Assembly (NCBI GenBank): GCA_964618785.1
Contig: CAZUCY010000008.1
Span: 1-52,866, forward strand
Length of the DNA stretch: 52,866 bases
DNA from: FEN-1297 sp964618785
GTDB taxonomy: Bacteria; Bacteroidota; Ignavibacteria; Ignavibacteriales; Ignavibacteriaceae
Direction of reading: 5' to 3'
Made by a program: the position numbers and the translations under genes. Below, one piece after another: positions 27,087 through 35,292 of this stretch. Each line of letters opens with the position of its first letter. Position 1 is the first letter of the stretch. The notes under the pieces were generated by a model. That model saw nothing but the letters and a program-made list of their open reading frames with translations, had not been told where the DNA came from and made no database searches.

Positions 27087-27461
27087 ATGAAGAAAAAAGT
27101 TTTGATCATAGAAGATAATAAGCAAAATATGTATATGCTCTCATACCTGCTTGAAAGTGAAAATTATGAGATTATACAGGCATTTAGCGGAACAACCGGA
27201 ATTATTGCCGCAAAAAATAATAAGCCTGATATAATACTTCTCGATATCCAATTACCCGAAATGGACGGTTATACAGTCGCAGTCAAATTAAAAGAAGATG
27301 AAGAATTAAGAAACGTACCTATTATTACCGTTACTTCATACGCAATGCCGGGGGATAGAGAAAAGGCAATTCAATCCGGTGCAATAGGTTATATTGAAAA
27401 GCCCATTAATCCGGATACATTTATATCTCAAATGGAATCATTTTTACCAACGGAATTATAA
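27087..27461 (+). CDS. Single-domain response regulator (CheY/DivK-like)
   Basis: This 124-residue protein is a complete receiver domain and nothing more. It has the acidic pocket LIIED (E9/D10), phosphoacceptor D53 in ILLDIQLPEMDGY, the switch threonine in ITVTSYA and the conserved lysine in IEKPI. Without an output domain it probably relays phosphate, or signals through protein contact in the style of DivK or Spo0F. Its place between the two kinase genes (16-bp and 17-bp gaps) suggests that it links them, as in multi-step phosphorelays. The ATG at 27087 has a GGGAACAG purine-rich site upstream. Confidence 0.95.
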   Translation: MKKKVLIIEDNKQNMYMLSYLLESENYEIIQAFSGTTGIIAAKNNKPDIILLDIQLPEMDGYTVAVKLKEDEELRNVPIITVTSYAMPGDREKAIQSGAIGYIEKPINPDTFISQMESFLPTEL

Positions 27462-27478
27462 TTTGGGAGTGTACTGTT

Positions 27479-29914
27479 ATGATGAAAATATTGGTTGTTG
27501 ATGACAAACCTGAAAATACTTATCTGCTTGAAACTCTTTTAAAAGGGAATGGATACGAGACTGTACCTGCGTATAATGGCGCGGAAGCTTTAGAACTTGC
27601 TTTGAAAAACCGGTTTAATCTTATTATTTCTGATATTTTAATGCCTGTAATGGATGGTTTTACTTTCTGTCGTGAATGTAAAAATAATGAATCACTGAAA
27701 AAAATTCCTTTTGTATTTTACACTGCAACCTACACAAGTCCGAAAGATGCAGAATTTGCACTCAGCCTTGGTGCGGATAAATTTATTTTAAAGCCCCAGG
27801 ACCCGGATGTTTTCATTGAAATCATATTCGAACTATTGGGAAAAATGAAAGAGAAAAAAATGCAGTTGGACACAGTTCCTCCGAAACCGGAACAGGTAAT
27901 TCTAAAAGAGTACAACTCTGTACTAATTCAGAAACTTGAAGACAAAATGACTCAGGCAGAGAAAGCAGAAAAGCAGTTAAGGGAAAAAAACGCCGAACTT
28001 CAAAAAGAAATCGAAGAACGCAAACGTACGGAAGGTGCGTTACAGATAAGCGAAGGGAAATTCAGAATTACATTTGAAGAAGCTTCAGTTGGCATGTGCT
28101 TAACTGATTTGGATGGCCGTTTTACTATGATTAATAATGCGTTATGCTCTATGCTGGGATATAAAAAAGAGGAATTATTAAATACACATTTTAAAGATTT
28201 TACTTATATTGATGATATCGAACCCAGCCTCAATTGGATGGGAAAGATGATTTCTGGTGAGATGCAAGTAATTAGATTTGAAAAAAGATTTTTACACAAG
28301 AAAGGAAATCCTGTTTTTACTGATATAAATATATCGCTTATTAAAGATTCTAATGATCGTCCACTTTTTTTTGTTACTCATTTGGTTAATATAACTGATC
28401 GTAAGCTTGCGGAAGAAAAAATAAATATACTTGCCGCCATTGTTAAGTCTTCTGATGATGCAATCATTAGTAAGACCCTGGATGGAATCATCACGAGTTG
28501 GAACAAGGGTGCAGAAAAAATTTACGGCTATTCTGAAAGCGAAGTAATTGGCAGGGACATATCAATCTTGGCTCTACCTGAATACAAAGATGAAATTCGA
28601 CAGGCTCTCGATAAAATCAAAATTGGCGGACATATTGAAAACTATGAAACGATACGGCTTAAAAAAGGCGGTGAAAAGATTAATGTATCGCTGACTATTT
28701 CGCCTATCAAAGATGCTGAAAGTAGAATTGTCGCTGTATCTACTATCGCGCATGATATTACTGATCGAAAATTGACAGAAGCGGCACTCCGGGAGTCAGA
28801 AGAAAGATTTCGAATGGTATTTGAGAATGTTTTCGACGGCATTAGTATTTATATGGAAGACCCTGACCCCAATAAGAGAAAACTCATCGCTTGTAATGAG
28901 CAGTATGCAATCATGGCAGGCCGGGGACGTGACGAGTTACTTCAGCTGGGAAGCACGCAAGGACTTCAGGTAACACTTGAAGATACGGCAAACAAAAATC
29001 GCCTTGAATCCTTAAAAAGGGGGTCAACATTTCAGGGCACTTTCTCGTGGATTCGACCGGATGGTAAAGAAAATATTATTGAGTATGTGGGAAGACCAAT
29101 CAAATGGCAGGGAAAAAACCACTCGATTGGGATCGATCGTGACATTACAGAAAAAAAACTGGCTGAAAATGAACGGGAAAAAATGATCAAAGAATTAATT
29201 GCAGCCAAAGAAAAAGCCGAGAAATCTGATAAACTGAAAACCGAATTCCTCGCCCAGATATCACACGAAATTAGAACTCCTATAAATTCAATAATCGGTT
29301 GTATTGATCTTATTAAAGATGATAATATTAAGCAGCTCGATCAAGACTTGTCTGATATGCTTAAGAGCATTAATATTAACGGGAGAAGAATTATCAGAAC
29401 AGTAGATTTAATCCTGAATGCTTCCGAAATGCAAATCGGAACTTACCAATCGACTTTTACAAATATTAATTTGGGTAAAAAAATATTGAACGTAATCCGA
29501 TCTGAATATTCTGCTCTCGCTGAACAAAAAGGATTATTGTTTAAATTTCAAAATAATTTATCATCTTCTGTAGTTTACGGCGATAGCTACAGCATAGACC
29601 AGATATTTGTTAATTTGATAGATAATGCAGTCAAATACACCGAATCAGGTAAGGTGGATGTTTTAATCGACAGGGATGAAGAAAATAATATTTTTGTGTC
29701 TGTTTCCGATACCGGAGTAGGAATTTCAGAAGAATATTTACCCCACATTTTTGAACCGTTCATGCAAGAAGAGCGCGGTTATTCGAGAAGATATGAAGGA
29801 AACGGACTGGGATTATCGCTTGTAAAAAAGTATTGTGATTTGAACGGAATAAAAATAAAAGTAGAATCAAAAAAAAGGATAGGTAGTAAATTTACAATTA
29901 CTTTTACAAACTAA
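27479..29914 (+). CDS. Hybrid kinase: receiver domain, three PAS domains, HisKA-HATPase
   Basis: This 811-residue cytoplasmic protein has the receiver at the N terminus (LVVDDK; phosphoacceptor D52 in IISDILMPVMDG), then a coiled coil at about 148-185, three PAS domains (about 190-311, 315-431, 438-559), and a kinase core with phosphoacceptor H596 in SHEIRTPINSI and the ATP-site phrases NLIDNAVKYTE, DTGVGIS and GNGLGLSLV. No transmembrane helix is present. Receiver-first kinases of this type usually act downstream of another kinase, whose phosphorylated receiver controls their activity. GGGAG lies about 11 bases before the first ATG at 27479. Its third PAS domain and the second PAS domain of the upstream membrane kinase are near-duplicates. 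Confidence 0.93.
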   Translation: MMKILVVDDKPENTYLLETLLKGNGYETVPAYNGAEALELALKNRFNLIISDILMPVMDGFTFCRECKNNESLKKIPFVFYTATYTSPKDAEFALSLGADKFILKPQDPDVFIEIIFELLGKMKEKKMQLDTVPPKPEQVILKEYNSVLIQKLEDKMTQAEKAEKQLREKNAELQKEIEERKRTEGALQISEGKFRITFEEASVGMCLTDLDGRFTMINNALCSMLGYKKEELLNTHFKDFTYIDDIEPSLNWMGKMISGEMQVIRFEKRFLHKKGNPVFTDINISLIKDSNDRPLFFVTHLVNITDRKLAEEKINILAAIVKSSDDAIISKTLDGIITSWNKGAEKIYGYSESEVIGRDISILALPEYKDEIRQALDKIKIGGHIENYETIRLKKGGEKINVSLTISPIKDAESRIVAVSTIAHDITDRKLTEAALRESEERFRMVFENVFDGISIYMEDPDPNKRKLIACNEQYAIMAGRGRDELLQLGSTQGLQVTLEDTANKNRLESLKRGSTFQGTFSWIRPDGKENIIEYVGRPIKWQGKNHSIGIDRDITEKKLAENEREKMIKELIAAKEKAEKSDKLKTEFLAQISHEIRTPINSIIGCIDLIKDDNIKQLDQDLSDMLKSININGRRIIRTVDLILNASEMQIGTYQSTFTNINLGKKILNVIRSEYSALAEQKGLLFKFQNNLSSSVVYGDSYSIDQIFVNLIDNAVKYTESGKVDVLIDRDEENNIFVSVSDTGVGISEEYLPHIFEPFMQEERGYSRRYEGNGLGLSLVKKYCDLNGIKIKVESKKRIGSKFTITFTN

Positions 29915-29993
29915 TAGTTAACGGCATTGTCTGAACCCTGATTCAAAAGATTTTAGGATTAGCAAGATTATTGGCATAATTTCAACAATAGCA

Positions 29994-30713
29994 TTATATT
30001 AAATCACCAGTAATAGGTTTTACAACTATTTCTTCCGTAACCATATTTCCCTTTTGAAGATAAAGCCGGACAAGAAGCTTTCCAATATCTTCCGCCCTCA
30101 TCATCCTGCCTGCATTTTCAATACGGACAGCCTCTGCCCAAATAGGCGTTTCGATTGCGCCGGGTACAACATTAATAATTCTTATATTATACCGCCTGAC
30201 TTCTTCCCTTAACGAATTAGTATAAGCAAGCAAACCGGATTTTGAAGCTGCGTAGACACTGCTATTTGTAAATATTTTTTTCGCCGCTACAGAGAGTATA
30301 TTTATTATCGCTCCACTTCCCTGCTCTATCATATACGGCAGGACATATTTAATTGTATAAATTGCGCCGAGTAAATTGGTGTTTATTACATCATTTATTT
30401 CCATAATTGAATTAGCTTCAGCTTTTTTAAATGAAGTAATGCCGGCGTTATTAATTAAGCAGTCAATTTGATGTCCGGCAATAATCTTTTTTACAGTCCG
30501 CGCCACATTGGAAGACGATGCAACATTACATGGGAAAATTCCAATAGCTAATTTTTTTCGGTTAAGCTCAGCACGAAGCCTTTCTAATTCCGCCTCTCTT
30601 CTTGAAGATACAAATACCCCGGCGCCCGTCTTTGCAAACTCTATTGCGGCAGCCCTGCCAATACCAGAACTTGCTCCTGTAATCCAGATACCTGATTGTG
30701 TCTGTTTCGTCAT
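29994..30713 (-). CDS. Short-chain dehydrogenase/reductase, candidate sepiapterin-reductase-type
   Basis: This 239-residue SDR has the classical cofactor motif TGASSGIG near the start, NNAG, and the catalytic SYK set (serine in ILSVAAK, Y-x3-K in VYAASKSG). SSRREAELERL after the second strand, with arginines next to the cofactor ribose, favours NADP(H). The ATG at 30713 overlaps the folE stop (ATGA), so the gene is translationally coupled to GTP cyclohydrolase I, with the PTPS-type gene immediately before it. In biopterin synthesis, sepiapterin reductase is an SDR that follows PTPS. That makes this the natural candidate for that step, but the general SDR motifs do not by themselves prove substrate. 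Confidence 0.85.
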   Translation of the reverse strand: MTKQTQSGIWITGASSGIGRAAAIEFAKTGAGVFVSSRREAELERLRAELNRKKLAIGIFPCNVASSSNVARTVKKIIAGHQIDCLINNAGITSFKKAEANSIMEINDVINTNLLGAIYTIKYVLPYMIEQGSGAIINILSVAAKKIFTNSSVYAASKSGLLAYTNSLREEVRRYNIRIINVVPGAIETPIWAEAVRIENAGRMMRAEDIGKLLVRLYLQKGNMVTEEIVVKPITGDLI

Positions 30714-31276
30714 AACTTTTTCAGTGAAATTAAATTCAGAAATTCTGTTCTTGTCCTTGCGTCCTCTTTAAATAAACCGTGCACTGCGCTTGTAGTAGCT
30801 GAAGAATTTTGTTTCTCAACGCCGCGCATCATCATACACATATGTGCAGCCTCGGAAACGACCGCTACGCCTTTGGGCTGAATGTATTTATTAATTGTAT
30901 CCGCTATTTGCTGCGTCATCCTTTCCTGAACCTGCAATCTCCTGGCAAATATTTCTACAATACGCGGTATCTTACTTAAACCGATGATTTTCCCATCTGG
31001 AATATAAGCTACGTGCACTTTACCGTAGAACGGAAGCATGTGATGCTCACATAAGCTGTAAAAATCGATATCCTTTACTAAAACCATCTCATCATATTTT
31101 TCTTTAAATATTGCGCCGTTCAAAACCTGTTCAATATTTTTACAATACCCTGATGTCAAGAACTCATAAGCTTTTGCAACTCTTTTAGGCGTATTAACAA
31201 GTCCTTCCCGCTGGGGATCTTCGCCTAATTCATTTATAAGATTAGCAAAAAGAGTCTCTATATTTTTCCTATTCAA
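30710..31276 (-). CDS. folE: GTP cyclohydrolase I
   Basis: FolE converts GTP to 7,8-dihydroneopterin triphosphate, the start of folate and pterin synthesis. The 188-residue frame has the family's zinc and catalytic motifs: SLCEHHMLPF, VHVAYIPDGKIIGLSK, RIVEIFARRLQVQERMTQQI and AAHMCMMMRG. I chose the TTG at 31276 because GAGGAG lies six bases upstream and it gives the normal length and N terminus (NRKNIETLFANLI). An ATG farther upstream at 31318 would overlap the PTPS gene. That TTG lies one base after the PTPS stop. The 3' end overlaps the SDR start in ATGA fashion, so the three genes are tightly coupled. Confidence 0.95.
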   Translation of the reverse strand: MNRKNIETLFANLINELGEDPQREGLVNTPKRVAKAYEFLTSGYCKNIEQVLNGAIFKEKYDEMVLVKDIDFYSLCEHHMLPFYGKVHVAYIPDGKIIGLSKIPRIVEIFARRLQVQERMTQQIADTINKYIQPKGVAVVSEAAHMCMMMRGVEKQNSSATTSAVHGLFKEDARTRTEFLNLISLKKL

Positions 31277-31277
31277 T

Positions 31278-31685
31278 TTATTCTCCTCTATATTCGAAGT
31301 AATTATTTTCAGTTTCATAAAGCTTAACTGAATAAAGGTTTCCGCCCGGGATTTTATCAACTAACTGCTTCCAGATAGCCGCAGTAATATTCTCGGCAGT
31401 TGGTATTATGCCCGACATAAAATCCGTTTCCGTATTTAAATTTTTATGGTCAACTTTATCAATTATATTCTTTAATATAATTTCTTTCAGCAGTTTAAGA
31501 TCAATCAAATAGCCTGTTTCAGGATTTATTTCACCTGCGACAATAACCTCAAGGGTATAATTATGCCCGTGCCAATTCGGATTACTGCACTTGCCAAAAA
31601 TCCTTATATTTTCCTCATCGGAAAATTTCGGATTATAAAGGCGGTGCGCAGCGCTGAAAATTTCACGTCTGGTTACAAAAAACAT
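31278..31685 (-). CDS. 6-pyruvoyl-tetrahydropterin synthase-type enzyme (PTPS / QueD superfamily)
   Basis: This 135-residue enzyme acts on dihydroneopterin triphosphate, the product of the next gene, folE. Zinc ligands are H14 (SAAHRL), H39 and H41 (WHGH). The catalytic cysteine C33 precedes the HGH by five residues (C-x5-HGH), and VDHKNL supplies D79/H80. This spacing and the surrounding SDEEN..IFGKCSNPN closely resemble animal PTPS, whereas QueD enzymes of queuosine synthesis typically have C-x3-HGH. I therefore favour a PTPS-like role in tetrahydropterin synthesis; a QueD-like role remains possible, since bacterial members of this shape are often annotated that way. It is the first gene of the PTPS>folE>SDR operon. 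Confidence 0.9.
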   Translation of the reverse strand: MFFVTRREIFSAAHRLYNPKFSDEENIRIFGKCSNPNWHGHNYTLEVIVAGEINPETGYLIDLKLLKEIILKNIIDKVDHKNLNTETDFMSGIIPTAENITAAIWKQLVDKIPGGNLYSVKLYETENNYFEYRGE

Positions 31686-31700
31686 ATTGTTAAACCTTGT

Positions 31701-32156
31701 TTAAAGCGCTTCGATTACTTCTTGATTATGCCCTTGAACTTTGACCTTATTAAATATTTTCTTTATTATACCATCGGCACCGATTATAAAAGTGGTTCGT
31801 TCTACACCCATATACTTTCTTCCGTACATGCTTTTTTCTTTCCATACTCCATAAGCTACAAGGACTTTTTTATCTTCATCGCTTAGCAAAACAAAAGGAA
31901 GATTGAATTTTGCTGCAAATTTTTTATGCGATTCGGAAGAATCGGGACTAATTCCGATAATTACCGCATTTAATTTACCAAATTTCGGGAATTCATCCCT
32001 AAAATAACATGCCTCGGCAGTACAGCCGGAAGTATTATCCTTGGGATAAAAGTACAATACAACATTTTTCCCTTTGAAATCCTCAAGAGAAACTGCAATT
32101 CCATCCTGATTTTTCAAATTAATTTCAGGAGCTTTATCTCCGATATTTACTGCCAT
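31701..32156 (-). CDS. bcp: Bcp-type thioredoxin-dependent peroxiredoxin
   Basis: This 151-residue protein is a BCP/PrxQ peroxidase that reduces hydroperoxides using thioredoxin. The peroxidatic cysteine C45 lies in DNTSGCTAEAC, with the resolving C50 five residues later, exactly the C45/C50 pair of E. coli Bcp. The VVLYFYPKD and ERTTFIIG segments complete the thioredoxin-like fold. The family's usual length is matched. It ends 15 bp before the PTPS gene starts on the same strand, so it is probably transcribed as the first gene of the same operon; the peroxidase and pterin genes need not share a function. Confidence 0.95.
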   Translation of the reverse strand: MAVNIGDKAPEINLKNQDGIAVSLEDFKGKNVVLYFYPKDNTSGCTAEACYFRDEFPKFGKLNAVIIGISPDSSESHKKFAAKFNLPFVLLSDEDKKVLVAYGVWKEKSMYGRKYMGVERTTFIIGADGIIKKIFNKVKVQGHNQEVIEAL

Positions 32157-32742
32157 ACATTCATCTCCAATTATAAATTTAAAAAAAATAAATTTTACAA
32201 AGTTACTACCGCATATTTAATGTACTTGAGTTATCAAACATAACTAACATACTTAAATGAAAAAGTACATTCAAGCAAAGCAGAACACCTTTAACTTAAA
32301 ACACAAAAAGATTTCTTTAATCTATTTTTTTAAAACCTGCCTTGCCTGTTTGCTCATCAAGTTGACAGATATTTTATCGCTGTTTTATGAAATATTAAAT
32401 TACAAAAAAAACAAATCCCGAAAGGATGAAATAATTATAGGATATTAATAAAAAAACCCCTCTTACATTGTTGTTTCTTTAGGAGAGGTTTTGTTACCGC
32501 GTCGAATAATTATTCAATAATAATTCCACTCCTTTGGAGTTCTTAAAACAAAGAATTTTATTAGTCAAATTGTAATAAAACAAATCCCATATAGGCACTT
32601 CGTCGGGATTAAGATTTCTAAATTTCAAGGGAATAAATAATTAAGGTACAACCACCATGTGATTGATAAATGGATAAAGAAAGGGAATAAAATCTTGCTA
32701 GCGTCACAGCCACAATCAAGCATGAGACTGAATTCAAACGAT
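32157..32742. other. Intergenic region with a possible imperfect hairpin
   Basis: This 586-bp AT-rich gap lies between bcp and the acyl-CoA synthetase gene. A hairpin-like segment at 32459-32488 (CCTCT ... AGAGG) is flanked by an A-run and followed by TTTTG, which could be a weak terminator, but pairing outside five base pairs is imperfect. A 63-codon lysine-rich frame at 32257-32448 has no family and I do not accept it as a gene. The promoter of bcp should lie at the left end. I find nothing else recognisable. Confidence 0.4.
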
Positions 32743-34404
32743 TTATTCCGGTGCATCTCCTTCTCTAATCTCTACCCTCCTGATTTTACCGCTGATTGTC
32801 TTGGGAAGTTCAGTGACAAATTCCACAATACGCGGGTATTTATAGGGGGCTGTAACTTTCTTAACATGCTCCTGCAGCTCTTTTGCAAGCGCATCGCTCG
32901 GATGATAATTGCTTGCGGGAACTATAGTAGCTTTGACAATCTGTCCCCGTTCCTCATCTGGTACAGCCGTTATGGCACATTCAAGCACAGCGGGATGTTC
33001 CAAAAGAGCGCTTTCAATTTCAAAGGGACCTATACGGTAACCGGAACTCTTTATAATATCGTCCGCCCTGCCAACAAACCAGAAATAGCCATCTTCATCA
33101 CGCCAGGCTGTATCACCGGTGAAATAAATATCATTCTGCCAGACTTGCTTAGTAAGCTTGTCATCGCGGTAATAACCGTTGAACATACCAAACGGCTTTC
33201 GTTTATCCGTGCGGACAACTATCTGCCCTATCTCGCCGACTTCACACACTTTTCCGTCGGGATCTAATATATCTATATCGTACCACGGCGAAGGTTTGCC
33301 CATAGAACCCGGCTTTGGTTCCATAAAAGGATAAGTTGCCAAAGCAACGGTCAGCTCCGTTTGTCCATACCCTTCCATAAGCTTCATGCCCGTTGCCTCA
33401 TAAAACTGTTTGAACACTTCCGGGTTTAGCGGCTCGCCTGCAACAACGCAGTATTTTAAATTACTCAGATCGAACTTCTTTAGATCTTCTTTAATTAAAA
33501 ACCTGTATATAGTAGGAGGAGCGCAAAAGCTGGTTACTTTATACTTCTCAATAACCTGCATAAGAAGCTTAGGTTTAAACTTATCAAAATCGTAAGTCAT
33601 AACAGCACAGCCGGAAAGCCACTGCCCGTATATTTTACCCCACGCAGCTTTAGCCCAGCCTGTTTCAGCAACAGTTAGATGCAAACCATTGTCGTCCACA
33701 TTCTGCCAGTACTTAGCCGTCAGGATATGCCCAAGAGGGTAAGCGAAATTATGATTCACCATTTTGGGCATACCAGTTGTACCTGATGTAAAATAGATGA
33801 GCATAATATCATTAATGCAAACGGCTGAATTATTATCAGGTTTTACAAAAATATCGGAAGCTTTTTCAATTTCTTCAGTAAGATTTATCCATCCTTCACG
33901 GGATTGACACACAAGCGCTTTATGAAGCAGCGTTGAAGAGTCCTTCTGCGCTTCTTCAATATGTTGAATTACTTCAGGATCGGGAACGGATATAATCATT
34001 TTAATATCGGCTGCATTATTCCTGTATACAATATCTTTAGTTCTTAGAAGATGAGTTGCGGGAATAGTAATTGCTCCTATTTTATTCAGCGCCACCGTGC
34101 AGTACCAATATTCATATCGTCTTTTCAAAATAAGCATCACACTGTCGCCTTTTTTTATGCCTAATGACTTCAAATAATTAGCCGCTTTATCGCTGTAGTA
34201 TTTCATCTGCCTAAATGTAAATACTTTATCGCCGCCATTGTCGTCGCACCACACCATTGCTATTTTGTCCGGCGTTTCTTTTGCAATCTCATCCACAACA
34301 TCAAAAGCAAAGTTAAATTGTGCGGGTATTTTAATTTCAAAGTTATTAAAAAATTCTTCGTATGAGTTGTAGTTTATTTGCGAAAGGTACTTTTCAAGCA
34401 TCAT
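32743..34404 (-). CDS. Acyl-CoA synthetase, AMP-binding family (MACS-like)
   Basis: This 553-residue cytoplasmic adenylate-forming enzyme activates a carboxylic acid to its CoA thioester. All core motifs are intact: the P-loop-like YFTSGTTGMPKMV, EGYGQTEL, YFTGDTAWRDEDGYFWFVGRADDIIKSSGYRIG and the C-terminal KTISGKIRR with the catalytic lysine. Overall pattern and length match medium-chain acyl-CoA synthetases. The exact acid (medium-chain, aromatic or branched) is not readable. The upstream XRE-cupin gene ends 21 bp before its ATG, and this pairing recurs in related bacteria, which suggests that the regulator senses the substrate or its CoA product. Confidence 0.93.
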   Translation of the reverse strand: MMLEKYLSQINYNSYEEFFNNFEIKIPAQFNFAFDVVDEIAKETPDKIAMVWCDDNGGDKVFTFRQMKYYSDKAANYLKSLGIKKGDSVMLILKRRYEYWYCTVALNKIGAITIPATHLLRTKDIVYRNNAADIKMIISVPDPEVIQHIEEAQKDSSTLLHKALVCQSREGWINLTEEIEKASDIFVKPDNNSAVCINDIMLIYFTSGTTGMPKMVNHNFAYPLGHILTAKYWQNVDDNGLHLTVAETGWAKAAWGKIYGQWLSGCAVMTYDFDKFKPKLLMQVIEKYKVTSFCAPPTIYRFLIKEDLKKFDLSNLKYCVVAGEPLNPEVFKQFYEATGMKLMEGYGQTELTVALATYPFMEPKPGSMGKPSPWYDIDILDPDGKVCEVGEIGQIVVRTDKRKPFGMFNGYYRDDKLTKQVWQNDIYFTGDTAWRDEDGYFWFVGRADDIIKSSGYRIGPFEIESALLEHPAVLECAITAVPDEERGQIVKATIVPASNYHPSDALAKELQEHVKKVTAPYKYPRIVEFVTELPKTISGKIRRVEIREGDAPE

Positions 34405-34425
34405 GTGTTATTCTTCCCGATATAA

Positions 34426-34980
34426 TTATAAAACAATTGTAAGCATTTTTACAGGAGTATTTTTCAAAGCCTTCATGGCATGTTTATAACCTGAGTCATA
34501 ATACACCGAATCCCCTTCGTTTAAAATAATTTCGTGGCTGTCAATTATTATTTTCATTGTTCCTTCAATTATATAGTCGAATTCCTGTCCGGGATGCGAA
34601 TTAAATTCCACCGGAGTATTTTCAGGGCACGGTTCAATTCTCACTATAAACGGTTCGGCTTTTTTATTAATAAAGTTATATGCAAGATTTTCATATTTAT
34701 ACTGTTTTCTTCTTTCAACATTCAAACCTTTGTCTTTTCTAACAACACAGTAAACGTGCAGCCGCGGATTTTCCCCGCTTAATAAAGCGGATAATTCCAT
34801 ATTATTTTTCTGTGCAACTTTTATTAGAAATCCTGCAGGAATATCAACAGTACCGCTTTCATATTCTAAGTACTGTTCAGGTGAGAGGTCTAGTTCCTTT
34901 GCAACCGTTTCATATGAGATACCGGATATTTCCCTCAATCCTTTAATTCTTTCCGCAATAAGTTTAATTTCTTCCAACAT
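34426..34980 (-). CDS. XRE-family regulator with C-terminal cupin domain
   Basis: This 184-residue protein has a helix-turn-helix of the XRE type at about 10-65 (IKGLREISGISYETVAKELDL, YLEYESGTVDIP) and a cupin beta-barrel at about 110-184 (SHPGQEFDYIIEGTMKI; LNEGDSVYYDSGYKHAMKA). XRE-cupin regulators commonly sense a small ligand and control the adjacent metabolic gene. Here it lies immediately upstream of, and on the same strand as, the acyl-CoA synthetase, so it is probably an operon-encoded regulator of that enzyme. Its operator cannot be located with confidence. Confidence 0.9.
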   Translation of the reverse strand: MLEEIKLIAERIKGLREISGISYETVAKELDLSPEQYLEYESGTVDIPAGFLIKVAQKNNMELSALLSGENPRLHVYCVVRKDKGLNVERRKQYKYENLAYNFINKKAEPFIVRIEPCPENTPVEFNSHPGQEFDYIIEGTMKIIIDSHEIILNEGDSVYYDSGYKHAMKALKNTPVKMLTIVL

Positions 34981-35210
34981 AGCGATAATCCTTCTTCATT
35001 CCCTATTGTTATTCGCGATAAAAATCTTTATGGTAAACAATTTACCCGAAGTATTAAAAACCTATAATTAAAATTAGGCATCACGTTTTACTATTGCAAG
35101 CAATATTGAAAAAACAACATACCGGGAATTTAAAATATCCGGATTAGCGGCAATTTAAAATCTTTTTATATTCTTGTTCTTTCTAGTAAGTTAATTTAAA
35201 TGTAATGAAC

Positions 35211-35235
35211 TACCCCGCCGCAAGCGGACGGGGTA
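35211..35235. repeat. REP-like GC-rich palindrome
   Basis: TACCCCGCCGC, loop AA, GCGG, one unpaired A, then CGGGGTA: an almost perfect hairpin of eleven pairs with a single bulge. It stands out strongly from the AT-rich surroundings. A second palindrome group follows at 35261-35292. Such GC-rich intergenic hairpins are typical of repetitive extragenic palindromes. I found no flanking transposase or open frame. Confidence 0.7.
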
Positions 35236-35260
35236 TCGAAAAACAAATACGGAGCCAGGA

Positions 35261-35292
35261 TTCGTCGAAAGCGACGGGGAATTCGACCCCGG
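35261..35292. repeat. Second palindrome group
   Basis: CGTCG-AAAG-CGACG is immediately followed by GGGG-AATTCGA-CCCC, so two adjoining small hairpins share the GACGGGG segment and could form alternative structures. It lies 26 bp from the REP-like hairpin and looks like part of the same composite repeat unit. Confidence 0.55.

Noticed and set aside
29994..30713. Calling the SDR a sepiapterin reductase by name
   Set aside because: The general SDR motifs do not fix the substrate; the operon context makes it the candidate, but not a proven one.
32257..32448. A 63-codon lysine-rich plus-strand frame after bcp
   Set aside because: AT-rich composition alone gives such frames; no good ribosome-binding site, no family and no conserved-looking motif.
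32659..33267. A 202-codon plus-strand frame
   Set aside because: It lies opposite the acyl-CoA synthetase coding sequence, whose motifs are intact, and has no recognisable family; it is a shadow frame.
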